This document shows positions 11,943-24,600 of a DNA stretch of 64,000 bases, in pieces. This DNA is from Eudromia elegans (Eukaryota > Chordata > Aves > Tinamiformes > Tinamidae): contig PTEX01000192.1 of assembly GCA_003342815.1 (NCBI GenBank), positions 190,825 through 254,824 of the forward strand, given 5' to 3'. Under the pieces are notes generated by a model. The model made no database searches. It worked only from the letters and a program-made list of their open reading frames with translations, and was not told where the DNA came from. The stretch's first letter is position 1; each line of letters starts with the position of its first letter. The translations under genes were made by a program, and so were the position numbers.

Positions 11943-12310
11943 TTTTTGCTAAGTAGGTTTGACTCTTGAATTTCCAATTATCCATTTCCTGTCTTATTCA
12001 TGCTAACATGTTAAAGTTTCATCTTAATTTTCAACTGTAGAGATGGCTCATTCTAGCCTTCATCTGAAGCACAAGTATATAATATGCATATATCTGTATA
12101 TATATAGATATAGCAGGATTCATGCAATTTGTTTTTTGGGCTGTACTCTGCAGTATATGACATACGATATCTTACATCCCATATCTTAATATTCTTAGGA
12201 ATGTAGTATAGATTACTTGGGAAAGTAGATGATTTTGTTGTTGTTGCTAGATGTTGAACCTCATGGAACACAGGATGGATGCTACTGGGCATTTCCTTGT
12301 TTACCAACTG
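11943..12310 (+). repeat. Dispersed direct repeat, copy A (unidentified family)
   Basis: This stretch of about 365 bp recurs in the same orientation at 40885-41285. Shared blocks include GACTCTTGAATTTCCAAT, TTTCCTGTCTTATTCATGCTAA, a central AT-rich TA-repeat zone, GGGCTGTACTCTGCAGTATATG, ATTACTTGGGAAAGTA and GGCATTTCCTTGTTTA. By eye identity is about 80% with several small indels, most of them in the TA zone. Flanks do not match clearly on either side. The order is conserved from end to end, so this is a repeat family member or an old segmental copy, not chance. No ORF is shared between the copies. I do not recognise the family; an LTR or DNA-transposon remnant are both possible. Confidence 0.85.
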
Positions 12311-12865
12311 ACAGTGACAAGTTCACTGTGGATGAGGCTTGGTCTTTTCCATACTAGAAGAGTGCAAAGGGGCCTCAAGCCTGGAAGATGCGTTTGCCAA
12401 AGGTTCTCATTTCAACGATGGAATTTCCAGTTCATGGATTGATACAGCAATTTCTCTATTGCTCTGTTGTTTCCATATTTAGAGAGGAAGAATGGCCATA
12501 AGAAAAGAAATCAGTAATGTCCATGTACTGCTGATAGCCCAGACTGCTCTAATCACCCTTTCATAGGGTTGCTAGTTGAAGATTTTTATCCAGACTTAAT
12601 TTGGACTGATCAGAATTATAGCATGTGGCAGTTTTATTTGTCCTCGTTCAGTTGTGCTTAATGTTGCGTAGCCTCAGAGTGGGATACTGTCTAGAGTTAT
12701 TATCAGATCATGCTTGAGCTAGCCACTGCAGATGTGATTGGACCTTTGATATGTTTAGCTACTAGCATCCTTGGAAGAGCTGAAGATCCTTTTCCATTGA
12801 TGTGATCAGTGGATTATGTCCCCCACCAGTCTATCTATAATTTGATGTAAAAATCCGTACAAGAT

Positions 12866-12900
12866 TTTTTTTATATATATATATATATATATATAAAAAT
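12866..12900. repeat. (TA)n microsatellite with T/A flanks
   Basis: About eleven TA units (12872-12894) lie between a T run and an A run. The whole is self-complementary, so it may form a cruciform and is a common site of length instability. Confidence 0.9.
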
Positions 12901-13601
12901 GTGCAAATAGAAAGCTCCATCTCAGCAAGCAGTTCAAGTGAATCCCAAAGCTCTGCACAAAAGGAGAACACGGCCAAAGTCAAGTCATTTTTAATTTCTA
13001 GCTAACATTTGCTGAAATATTTTGCTCTGTTTGACCAGCTCCACTCAACAGGAACCAATATCCTCATGTTGTCAGTAGCACGCACAACTGCACTAATCAG
13101 ATCTTTCCTAGAACTGCAATTCCTTTTTTTTGCTTAGCTTCACTGGGGTCTCCATCAATACAGCTGATTGCTATGGTTACAGACTACCTGCTGTATGTTA
13201 GGCCTGAAGAGGCCGCAAAAGAAAATTCTTCACTCCACATAGGAAAATATTATCCTTTTTTTATTTGAAACATATATACATTTATTTAAATCACAATATG
13301 TACTTTTCCTACCACAAATATCCTTTTTTTGGCAAAATGCAATCACTTTTAGCCAAAATAATTTTGACAATATGGAATATCTTTGTCGCTCCTTTGTCTC
13401 TATGATGATCTGAGAACTGTAACACGATATCTGATATACTGCATTTGACATTTCCTTTTTTTTTTTAATTTCACCATGATTTGAAGATGAGAAAGTAAAT
13501 TATTAGAATAGTGGCATTGGTATCAATACGTGCAGCTTGGTTACTATTGTGGCAGGATCTGGCAGGAAGAATGGATGAAACAATTTCACCCTTTGCAAAA
13601 C

Positions 13602-13641
13602 AATGACCATATATTCTAAGTAATGACCATATATTCTAAGT
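13602..13641. repeat. perfect 20-bp tandem duplication
   Basis: The unit AATGACCATATATTCTAAGT occurs twice with no mismatch (13602-13621 and 13622-13641). The exact identity suggests a recent replication-slippage or repair duplication. Confidence 0.95.
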
Positions 13642-14617
13642 AAAAATATCATATTAAATAAACCTGATCATTGTATGTACATACTTCCTTCCACTATATA
13701 ATATATTCAACAGTGGAACTTAGTTTATTTATGTGATAGGATTTAAAAAAAAAAAAAAAAATTTGACATCTTGTGAAGGAAAAAAAGTAAAAAAGGAAAT
13801 AAAATGTATAAAAATTTCCTTTCCTGCAACATTTGTCTCTCCACTTTCAATAACTGCATATCATAGCTGACAACTTCTAACAAGGAAAATACTGTTTCTT
13901 CAAGGTACCCTTTTGCTAATGGTGTAGCTAAAACTTTATTTTCACAGTAAACTATCCTCAAGTAAACCAACCTATGAAGACAACAGAGCTCAGACATGAA
14001 AGCCCAGGCTGCTGGAATTTCTATTAGACTTCACATGTCTGTGGTTTCTGTGCTCCTAGAGACAGTTGAAAGCTGCATGACAGCCTGGGAAGGTGCACAG
14101 AAAAAGGTCTAGCAATAAGCACTTTGTATGTTTGTCTAAACCAATAGGAGAAAAAATCCTACCTCACATTTCTGTTGCAATACAAATCTTTTAGAACTAT
14201 CAGACAACTGAGGGAAGAAGTTAGATATACCAGGAGCTGTGAGGTGAAATGTAACAATGTTTTATTAAATATGGAGATCTGAAGCTATTTTGCAGAAGAA
14301 AATTGTATAATAGACACACACTGATTAATTGTATTATCCAAAAGAAGGCATATATAACAAACTGGTTTTTCTGTTTAACTGAAGGAGACTGGCCAGCACA
14401 GGGAAGATCATGTCATCCTAACAGCAGATCAGATAAAATCACGAACCATGAACAGGTCTATAAACAGACAACCACAGCTGATGGTGTAGTATATTCTTAT
14501 ATTCTAGGTAATGCAGTGTGGCTAACCTACCTGCCACACTCTTGACACAAGAAAGAATTGGAATATCCCAATCAGCAAGATAAAAATAGAGGACTCTATT
14601 TATGGTTAACTAAATGA

Positions 14618-14667
14618 CAATAATAATAATAATAATAACAATAATAATAATAATAATAATAACAACA
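14618..14667. repeat. (ATA)n trinucleotide microsatellite
   Basis: ATA units interrupted by ACA, just upstream of the CR1 tail that starts near 14698. Confidence 0.9.
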
Positions 14668-14697
14668 AAGACACCTCAGATTGCTAGATTGCTAGCT

Positions 14698-15030
14698 GGG
14701 CCTGTTTAGCTTGGAGAAGAGAAGACTGACAGGGAATCTTATTAACATATACAAATATCTGAGTGGAGGATGTAAAGAAGATAGGGCTAAACTCTTCTCA
14801 GTGGTGGGCAGTAATAGAAAGGGGTAAGGAACACACATTGAAACAAGTGAAGAAGAACTTCTTTTCTGTTAGTGTAACAGAGCCCTGGAATAGGCTGCCC
14901 AAAGAGGTTCACCTTCTTTGTAGGTGTTCCAAACCCACCTGGATCCCACCCTGTGCCACATGCTCTAGGTGTCCCTGCTTGAACAGGGGTTTGAACTAGA
15001 TGATCTCTCATCCATTCTGGGATACTGTGA
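14698..15030 (+). mobile_element. CR1 LINE 3' tail
   Basis: A forward CR1 fragment with consensus landmarks in order: 'cctgtttagcttggagaag' (14701-14719), the 'catatacaaatatctgag' block, 'gtgaagaagaacttcttt' (14849-14866), 'gccctggaataggctgccca' (14882-14901), 'gaggttcacc', the 'ctaggtgtccctgcttgaac' block (14965-14984), 'gaactagatgatctctc' (14993-15009) and 'cattctgggatactgtga' (15013-15030). It is 5'-truncated with no ORF2 coding capacity, and small open frames in it are not genes. The terminal octamers have degenerated. It is more diverged than a young CR1 but much clearer than the ancient fragments. Confidence 0.95.
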
Positions 15031-18000
15031 CCAAAACAATATTTTCAACTATTTAAACAAATAGTTGAATCACAAATACAAGTTAATGTGTCAAAATTTT
15101 GAAATGCAGTACTTCTTGAATATAAAATGTCCTAATTTGTTTGTAGATTTTGACTGGGATTTTGGAGTTACTTAGATATAATCAAATGATGAATACAAAT
15201 CTGTTTTTTGCAGTGAGATATTTCAGAGAGAAAAAAATCATAAAATGATTACTTTTTCCTCAAAAATGTCATACAGAAATCAATTTTTTTATTATTACTT
15301 TTACTGAAAAAGGTCTTGTCGAATGTCAGTTAATTTATATAATTTATAAAGACATCAGAGAAGCTTCTAATCTACTCTTCCTTGGTTGGCCATGCTTCTG
15401 CTTCAGACCTACGTAAAGAGTCCTCAAAAGTGATCTTTTTTCTTAGCATTTTTTTTTAATTCAAAACAACTAATAGAATATTCAAAGTTCATCCCCTCGC
15501 AAAATGATTTTATAATGCTTTCATCTCAGTTGCCAAATCCAATACTTTAGAATTCTTTTATAATCAGAAGAAGAATGGTTGTATTCCTCCTTCTATTTCC
15601 AGAAGAAATAAGCAAGGAACCATAAAATGCTAATATGAAGAACACATAGATATTCCCTGTAGAATTATATTAACATCTAGCAGATCCATCAGTCTCCCTC
15701 TAAAAGGTATTTTAAGTGGCTGGGAGCAGAGAAGCTTTGCAAACAGAGTTTAAGTTCATTCATTAGGTTTACTTAATGCTTAAGCCAGATTTTATACCAA
15801 TATAATGCTTTTGAAATTGGTGGGATTATTTTCTTTTGTAGTGCAAAGTAAGTAATTGGATTTTCTTTATTTAAAGGAAAATAAAGGAAATATCTCTTTC
15901 ACCTCTATTTTGGAGAATTTTTTTTAGAGATTGAAGCATCACTTTGTGCGGATCTGAATGGAATTCCTTACAAGAACAATGCAACTGAGTAAAACAAGCT
16001 GAGGTCAAAAGAAAGAATACTGTAAAATGAGGTCAGAATTTCAGTTCGACGAAGCAATAGTACATTTAAATTCATAGTATGTAAATCAATGCTTCTCTGT
16101 TCTTTTAGTAAGCAGTGGTTTACATATTTAACCTTATATGTTTTCCAAATTAAATGTGCTTAAATGCTCCCAGTCTTAAAACTTTGCATCTGTTTCTATA
16201 TTATGTGTGCATGTTCAACATAAGCTTAAAATACAAATCTTAGGAAAAAATGTAAAGTTTTTTTTCATGTCTACCAAGATATCCAATTAATTTAGCACTT
16301 AGCATAAATATATATTTTACAGAATATCCAGTTGAGAAGAGACAAAATTTATTAATCTCTTAAGCTGTTTATAATGTATGCAATTATCTGTTTATTTCAT
16401 TAATATTAAAGTGTCAAAGCATTTAATTTTACATATATATGCACTTGTTAATAGCTTAATAGAACTAGTCCTAAGAAGTAAACAAACTATAAATTAAGGA
16501 TCTTATCTACAACCATAAATACTTGCAATATAGTATCAGATGAACATGCTCAACATGGGAAGATCTGAGGAAAAAGAAGATTTAGATGCTTAAGAATGCT
16601 TTCATCCATAAATAACTGTACGTGCATGATTACTTTATAGAGAACTGGCTTGTCTGTGTATTCTATGACTCTTACTGAACTCTGAAAACACATGTGAATA
16701 TTATATCTCATATTAGTCATATATTTCATTTTCATAGTATTATGACAGAGATATATTAAATATAATACAAACATTGCAAGTTGATAATATTAGGTATAAT
16801 ATAATAAATTATTGTACAAAAAAACCCTACTTCAAAATTCAAGACAACAAAATTTGAACTAGTCAAGTTAGCATCAATCGAGAATGATCCATTTGGAATT
16901 AAATGATATGAAAAAAAAAATGGCATGGAACTGACTCCCGTTTTTATCACTGTGTCTGAAACCTTTGGCTATATCACAATTTTGTTGAAGTAAGGAGAAA
17001 CAATCACAGGAACAGTGAAGTGTGTGATCTGGAGAATGAGCAACCATTGACCAGCCGTCAGCAAGGGTGAAATACTCAGGTTCACAGCATTTGAATTGGG
17101 TTCGCTACAAGAATGCTGAACCTTAGTTATTCTGATTTCAGTTCTAATCTCAACAGGTTTTATCAGTTGCACAATCTTCTTGACATGTCTCTGTGGCCAC
17201 ACCATGCTCATCTTTTTTTTTTCCCAAGAAACGTTTGGCTCTTCTTGTCTTGTATGCTGTTCTTAAATCTTCTGTTCTACTTTTCTGGAGCATGTCAATG
17301 TGAGGACTGACAACGCAGAAAAGAAAGTCTCTTTCCTGCCCAACCCCTCTTTCCATTCCTGTGTTCAGCTTCATATTATTTTCTGTAACTGCTGTGGCTA
17401 CAAGGAACAATTTCAAGCCAGGTAAGATTTAGTTCCTGCAACCAAAAAATCTTAGTGATGCAGTAGATCAAGAGTGGTGTGTGCCTGAAGCATCTGGCTG
17501 GGCATGAACACACCTGGATAAACATATGGATGGACTGAAGAGAGACATGGAACAAGCATTAAATAAATCTCTCTAGAACACATAAGAAATGTGCATTCCA
17601 GAGCCTCATCACTTGAGCAATTTCAGGAATATTTTCAAAGAGGAGGAAGAGAACATAAAAAGCATAGTAAACTGATATTGCAAAATCTTCTCTTGGTAAG
17701 TCCTGTGTCACAAGGATCAGTTGTACAACCCTTCCATTAATCCTATATTTTGTATGGTCGGAAATGTAAAGAAGCTTTCAAGTATTCAACTTTCATGCCT
17801 TCTTCAAATTAGAAGCATCAAGAATCAACGGTAAATATCACAGAAGACAGTCAGTCAGAATTTATATCATAGAAAAAAAGAGGGAAATGTAGGTTATTCC
17901 TACAGGGAAAACAGGAACACAGGGAAATTAGTGGTGGAAAAAAAAAAAATGCATGTAAACCAAGAACCATACTGAGTGGTTCTCGTATCTAGTACCAGTG

Positions 18001-20354
18001 GAATTTTCCCACTCCATTTTGCCCACAGGAACCAAAGGTGATCTTTATGTACATATCTATTTAAATGTCAAGCAGTTCTTCTTTGCCTATGTTTAGATTT
18101 GAATTTGCTGTTTTGCTTGGAGACTCGAAAATGCATTTTTTATGCCCAAAAGACTCTACTTTTCCCAGCTTTATTATCCTTATCTACAAATCTTATTTTG
18201 CCTGTAATCTTAGATTATCACTGCTACAGCTATGAAGTCTCTAGAATATTATAGCTTGGGAAACAGTGCTCATTTCGCAAACCTCCTATAATAAATGAAC
18301 AAACAAACAAACAAGACAAACTGGTTGCAAAAGAAAACAGATCAAGCTCAGAACACAATGGCAGTTTTGGAGATTCACTGCGAGAAAACGAACTCTTTAA
18401 ACCAAAGTATACAGTGGCTGTCTTGTCTGGCCAACCTGATCTCTACCTCAGATATTCTGTCATCAAGAAAGAGCAGACCTATGTATCCCAAGGTGGTGGC
18501 TGTCCTTGAACAGAAACTAAATGTCAATACATGGCATGTAAAGTCAGGAATCTGCTACAGAGGTGTGGCCCAGAGGTGTATCTTCTATAAACAAAGGAAA
18601 AAAGGACCTGTTTTGGTGTTAAAATATTGGCATTATTAGAGATAAATTTGTCAACTAGTTGAAATATGTAAACTAAAAATATAGTTTTCACCAAGCATCA
18701 GGATCCTAATTTGTAGAGTGATGCAGAAAGAATGACTTCTAAACTAAGTAATGTTGTATGGGCATCTTGTGAATGATCCCAGTGGTCTGGGAAGATTCAG
18801 TTTGTACCGCTTCATACAATTTATTTACTACGAGAAGAATTCAGGATATTCACTTCTAGGTAAAAACAATTCTACTGAACAAACAAAAACACATATCAAA
18901 GTATGATAGGAAAACTTTTGCTCTTTTCCATAGGTAAAAAAATCTAAAAACTAAAATAAATAAATACATAAAACTTACGGGACTTTAATTTTAAAATTAA
19001 AGCTTAGATCTCACTTTTTACTGCTGTGTGTGAGGCCTCTCAATTTAATTGCATTCGATCAAACAAACGAACTAGCTTTCTGAAATCCACTTAGCTGCAA
19101 AACACTTTGTAGTTACATGGAAGCTAGCTAAAAAAGTAAGTAAGTGAAAAACAAAGGTTTATAGCTATTTCTTCCAGTTTCCTCCCAGCTCCAGTCAGTT
19201 TGGAATTCTCACCTTTCTTGTAAGGGAGTAAATAAAGACTAAACAATATGGTTTTCTTTTTACAAGTGTATTTTAAGGGATCAACAACAATAAAAGGATG
19301 GAAAATGTAAGGACACTCCCAGAACATCAGCTGCTATGAATCAGGGATATACAACCAGTGTACTGCATTTAGCAGAGAACTACAGACAATACTTATTCGT
19401 AGTATATAATTTTAAAAAGAAAATTAGATGCTGTGGTTTTACTAGATTTTGACAGCTGTTATTAGATGAGTAAAATTTACATATTTAATTGAAACTGTTT
19501 GAGTGGACTGATAATGGATTGTGTTGGTATTGCTGCTGCTTTCCTGAAATATTAAAATATCTTTTTCTATAAAATGCTCTCTATTCCCGAAGTTATTGTT
19601 ATGTTTGTGTAAATGTAATTGCAGAATTCTGAATATTGTTCATCTTTACTCTTTTCATACAGTACCACATAATATAGTACCTTAACAGTACTTCATGAGA
19701 TCGCTATACATACTTTCATCAGCAGATGCAACGCAGCCCTTGAGAAACATTTCTAAAAACCCAACTAGTCACTGTAGCTAAAGTGGTTTAAAAACGTTCT
19801 CAAAAGATTACAGGCAAAAAAAGAACAAAATACAGAAATTTCTGCCAACAGCTAAATAATAGTTTCTAAAGAGTGCCAGGTTCTAAACAAGCCAGTGTAA
19901 CAACCATTCTTTCACAGAATTCATTATCTTGTGCTCAATGTCACCAACTACCTTTCTAACCACGTTCAGATGTAATGCAAGCTTATTCAGGAATACAGAA
20001 TGACAGGACTAACTTGCCTAAACAGCAATATTATGGCACTTTGCAATTTACATAGAGAATCAAGCTGGATGGCAAAAGATGCACAAAGTCTGGATGTACA
20101 AAAATATTGATAGAAAGGATGCACAATACACAGAATTTCTTCTATCATGTCACAAAGGATGACAGATACATCAAACAGAGATAATAAAGGATTATAAGTC
20201 TTTAAATTCTGTGGCAAACCTGCTTGCCGTGTGTTGTGTATGTCATAGTGTTTAGAAGCAATGGGAAGCAGATTGCTACATCTACTGTTGCAGATGTAAT
20301 CTTCTTCAGCAGATAGACTATGTCTGTCTTTCAGATACGGCATATACGATAGTT
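15031..20354. other. Unannotated AT-rich DNA
   Basis: No gene, RNA or transposon recognised. It holds a perfect hairpin immediately after the CR1 end (15044-15069) and a good splice-donor-like CAG/GTAAGA at 17419-17426. There are many short A and T runs. A 118-codon reverse frame (19987-20343) and a 114-codon forward frame (18295-18639) have no recognisable domain, and no exon boundaries bracket them. Confidence 0.6.
15044..15069. repeat. perfect hairpin, 11-bp arms and 4-base loop
   Basis: TTCAACTATTT (15044-15054), loop AAAC, then AAATAGTTGAA (15059-15069). It starts 14 bp after the recognisable 3' end of the CR1 copy. Confidence 0.8.
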
Positions 20355-20760
20355 CAGGCTAGATGGGAACTCTGGAACCAAGTCCATGCCCCTGTCCAAA
20401 GCAGCTCTAGCTTCAAATTTACATCAGGTAACTCAGCGTGATATCCAATTAAATCAAAAAAATCTCTTAGGATGTTCTCTCCCCAAGCTTTCTATAGCCT
20501 GTTTCGGTATTTAGCAACCTGCACTGCATTATTTGCTTGTTATATGCGATCAGAATTTCCATTGATGCAGCTCTTTTTCATTATCTCTATTCTTTTTGAT
20601 TCTTTTACCCCTTTTGAAAACAGAGTCATGATCCACCTTCTACAGTCACCTGTTAGGGAGCTAAAAGCAGAAACCATCTTTTTCCCTTTAACCTTTTCTT
20701 CTCCATGCTTATCTGTGGATTATCTCCCTAAATTCCTACATCATGTAGATCCAAAACCAT
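20355..20760 (-). mobile_element. Ancient CR1-type LINE 3' fragment, reverse
   Basis: Read on the plus strand it follows the antisense CR1 order: a 'gatgggaactctgg' block, 'gcccctgtccaaagcag', 'tagcctgtttcggtatttagcaacc' split around 20500-20520, 'agaatttccattgatgcag', then 'ccaccttctacagtcacctg' (20634-20653), 'ttagggagctaaaagcag' (20653-20670) and 'aaccttttcttctccatgct' (20690-20709), matching the conserved CR1 segment that reads 'ccttctcttctcc...gct' in antisense. Diverged, with no coding capacity. The 101-codon forward frame over it is antisense to the element and is not a gene. Confidence 0.55.
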
Positions 20761-22933
20761 GCTCAAGGAATGCCTGAGGAAAAATCCTTTATTGTGCTAC
20801 CTCTTTAGTATGGACTGTAATCTCTATCTGTTCCTCTATCCAGGAGGGATCTACAGTGCCAAGCCTAGTTGTTTCTGTCTATCCCTTTCATCCTGATAAC
20901 ACTGCCATGTTACTGTACCATCATTCTTTGGAGGATCCTGCTGCAAACCACCATGGTGCAAATAAAATACCTACACAGGAGGAGTTTAAACTGCCTGTAG
21001 AACAGAAATGATGGATGAAGCCTGTCTTCAGTGATTCTAGAGGTAGTAGTATGGATTTGTGGAACTAGGTTACGGGAGAAATTTAACTTGGAATTGCTCA
21101 TAGCTCAGGTCAGTGCACAGGCAAATACAAAATACAAAAGCTTCAGTATTTCTTTGTTTCTTATGAAAAAGGGGGACTACTAAAAACTTTATTATGGCTA
21201 TGAAAAGTATAGATGGAAATCCAACTTTTCAGTTATCTGCAACCTGCAGGATGTGAAAACATGCATACATACTGCTCAGGAGATCTATTTACTTAATATT
21301 TTTTTCCTAGACAGAAATCTGTTGAACAACTGGTACTTCTACTCACATTTATGTGTCCAAAGTATATATATATATATGTATAAATATATATATATGTAAA
21401 GATCCAGAGTCATTTCCAAAATATCCAAAGAGAATGGTTGAGTAGAAGTAAGCAAGCAAATCCATTTGCCACACAAAGGCTCCAGAGGTTAAAACAGCAT
21501 GAGCAATAGCATTTTCTAATAACTACTATTTCTTTTTTTAAAAAAATAAGTCCAGGCACAAGATTAGACCTTATATTTTGCAAACTGTTTGTCAAAAAAG
21601 TGCATATAATACTGAAATAGAAGACAAAATTTGCATTTGAATGGAAAAGTTTCAAAATGCTTTTAATAGGAAGAAAGGAGAGTGATGAAACTGTGACAAT
21701 TATTAGCAGAAAAAGTATTCTATATTTTTTCCCACATATATTCCTATGCCAACTGAATCTGACCAAAAGTAGCATTACTAGCACTAATATACAGCAAGTT
21801 CTGAGAGTATTTACATGATGGACCCACCAATTAATACTAACCTTTTAGGTAATGCACAAAAGACATTATTTTTTATCCAATTATATGTCTTCCCTTTTCT
21901 AAATGGTTTTGTGAATAGTTCTTTCAAAAGAAAGAACTTTTTTTAGCAGCAAAACAATAAGATCATGCCTACATCATGATGTTACATTGATCTAGTTTGT
22001 TCCCTCTAATTGCATTGATTCAGTGCTATTAAACTGACAAATGCTACTATTCCACTGTGTTATGTAGCCTTAAAGCAGAGTTTTTCACAAGCAGTACATC
22101 TATGAATGTCTGGGTTTTGTGCTCTTTCGTTTTTGTTTCAAATTCAACCATTGGAGCCATTGATATTCTCTTACAATGAATTGAGTGCAACCTATCAAAA
22201 CCAATAAACAATAAAGCCACAGATTCTTCAAATGAGAGTGAAAAATCCTACGGTCCTTTCCAAGCATCCATTCTGCTGACCAGCATAGTTTCAATCATAT
22301 GTGGTAGTCATAATATAAAGCAGATGCTACACATAGACAGATTTGTAAGACATAACAAATGAGAGAGATGGAAACACACATGCACACATTGAAACACACA
22401 CGCAGTACCATTCTTATCCTCTTCCCCTATCCTGGACACCAACACCACCACACTTTCCTCAGATGACTTTGCCATTCCCTAAAGGAGGTCCTGAAAAGTT
22501 AGGAGGTTTAATTGACTCCTAAAATTGAGGTATAGGATCAAGATATCGTTGGTATATTTGTGTAGATTGAATTTTCATGTGGCAGCTATTGATTGGATAC
22601 AGACCTTTTTTTCTGCTTTTCACAGAAGGCCGAAGATTTTATCAACATAGGAATGCGTTCTCTTATACAAATGCATTCAAGGAATGACTGTTCATTGTGA
22701 TAGTCAGTTATTTTAAAAGATATGCAGAGGCCATGCCCTTTAGCACTTGAGGAATACATTTCTAAGAACATTAGGAGGAAAGCCGTGTTACCTAAACAGA
22801 GGCATGTAGTGACATGATTGAAGTCTCCACTTGGGGAGATATTCAGTTGGGCCTGACAGTCATGATATAGCACATTTCCAGCAATATCAAAAGGCACTAT
22901 ACACTTGTTTCTAGGCAACTGAATCCTATCTTG

Positions 22934-22952
22934 ATGTCTACATTGTAGACAT
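22934..22952. repeat. perfect palindrome, 9-bp arms and 1-base centre
   Basis: ATGTCTACA, a single T, then TGTAGACAT. It is nearly spacer-free, which resembles a dimeric protein-binding site more than a hairpin, but no regulated gene is visible nearby. Confidence 0.75.
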
Positions 22953-24464
22953 TTACATATAAGCTAATATTTTGGGAGTCTCTTCCAAATCTACAACATC
23001 ATATGATCAGTTTTAGGATGTAAATTAGGTGACTTATTTTACATACTTTGGGATAGGAAGAAGTGTAGTCCAGACCCTAATGGCTCTACAGACAGATATT
23101 CACTGACTATGGAAAGATCATAGGAATTAGTTCAACCATCAGATTTTGCACTAAATAAAGTTATATGTGGTAAGATGTTTGTACCTGCATTGCTTGAATG
23201 TGCAAGGGAACACTTTTACCTCCCAGACAGCAAGAGGCATAAAGACAGTCTTGATGCTATCACTCATCTTTTGAACATAGAGATTAATTTCTGCCTCCTC
23301 ACATTCTGGAGCCTTTCACCAAACAGACCAGGCAGGTTCCCAAGAGAAAGGTGACATTTAGCTCTGCCCTAAGAAACTGTAAATTGTCAGCTGTGTATAT
23401 TTTGGAATAGTGATATGGAAGAAGTGATACCTTATGATCACTCATCATTATAATCTTCATGTAGTAAGTGCCTTATGAATTTGACCCAACTTCTATGGAA
23501 CAAAGAGGGATCCTGGAAGATATGTCTGCCAAGTGGACATAACATTCTTTGAAGGTTGCAACAGACTGGAAGAATGTATTGCAGAATGCCCTGCTTCGTC
23601 AGTGCAATAAAGTGTACTTTGTTGCTATGAGAGCTAGAGGGGAGAGTAGTTATGCGTAAGTGATAGGTTGTAACTAAGCAGTTGTTGCAGATAAGTGAGG
23701 GGAGCAGTTTATCAGTACTCAATAGCTTGTTTTATTATGTATTAAGACAAATATGCTAGAGGTGTGGAGTGAGGGTGGATAATGTAGGTTGTTGGATAAA
23801 TAATGGACATTGTTTATCCCCAAAAACAAATTTAAAGGCCAAAATTCAGACCAATGTAACTATATTGGGTTAAATTCACAAGTAGTCAAGTCTATCTGTG
23901 AAAAATGTGATTCAATTCTCCTGTGGAATCAAATATTCTGGGAAGACCTCAGATCTAACTCTATTAATAATTTCAAATGCCTGTAGTCTCAAGAGTTTGT
24001 CAGGTTTTCATAGTGTCCACATGGACTTGAAGTGAAAAATGCCCACTACATAGGAATGGCTACGCTGTCTTTTTTCAACTAAGATTTTCCAATGTGATAC
24101 ATCAGTTTAAATGCATGCTGTATGTAGAACAAACCATATTATAGCAATCAAAAAGCTTTTAGTCTAATTTAAAGATTTTTGTATTTGCATTCTCAGGTGC
24201 ATTCATCCTCCTGATAACCAGGAGTCTACCCAAAACTCCAGAAATATAAATATTATTCTATAAGTATTAAAAAGATTTTATAAAGATTTTGCAATCTTCC
24301 AGGAATTGTCTTTTCCTCTTTTTTTTTCTTTTTTTTTAATTCTGTTTATGCAGGGCTTCTATTAAAACCATATTACTTAGGTAATTAATGGATTGTATTC
24401 ATACTTCTACAGTCAACAGATTGGTTTCATCCCTCAGTACTAGCCTCTCTCTCTTTGCTTATCT

Positions 24465-24600
24465 GCTCCATTTTGCTCTAATAGTAGTAGAAGCCCTTCT
24501 GAGATAGGGACCATCTCCGCTTGCCTATTTTTAAAAACTGCATTTCTCAGCCCTGTCTATATCCTCTAGGCACTACTAAAATTTCACACGTAAGTAACAA
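24465..24600 (+). repeat. Possible ancient amniote interspersed-repeat tail
   Basis: The order 'agaagcccttctgagatagggaccatct' (about 24489-24516), a middle T/A-rich piece, then 'tcctctaggcactactaaaat' (about 24562-24582) resembles a widespread old amniote repeat tail containing 'gggcagggaccgtct' and 'cctaggcactaccgtaatac' motifs. Similarity is partial and judged from memory, so this is a weak call. Confidence 0.25.

Larger units (their letters stand above)
12311..14697. other. Unannotated AT-rich DNA with simple repeats
   Basis: No gene recognised. It contains a (TA)n run at 12872-12894 flanked by T and A runs, a perfect 20-bp tandem duplication at 13602-13641, an A run at 13745-13761 and an ATA microsatellite at 14618-14667. 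The largest frame is 84 codons and runs through low-complexity sequence. Confidence 0.6.

Noticed and set aside
14763-15011. Overlapping open frames on both strands
   Set aside because: They fall within the CR1 3' tail, whose nucleotide landmarks explain the sequence.
18295-18639. 114-codon forward frame
   Set aside because: Starts in a CAAA repeat and has no recognisable family or splice context.
19987-20343. 118-codon reverse-strand frame
   Set aside because: No recognisable domain, no flanking exon signals, and a length chance could produce in this much DNA.
21410-21784. 124-codon reverse-strand frame with hydrophobic stretches
   Set aside because: The hydrophobic composition follows from A-rich DNA read on the complementary strand; no membrane-protein family motif seen.
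22375-22410. CA-rich patch considered as a microsatellite
   Set aside because: Units are short and interrupted; too irregular to list as a proper array.
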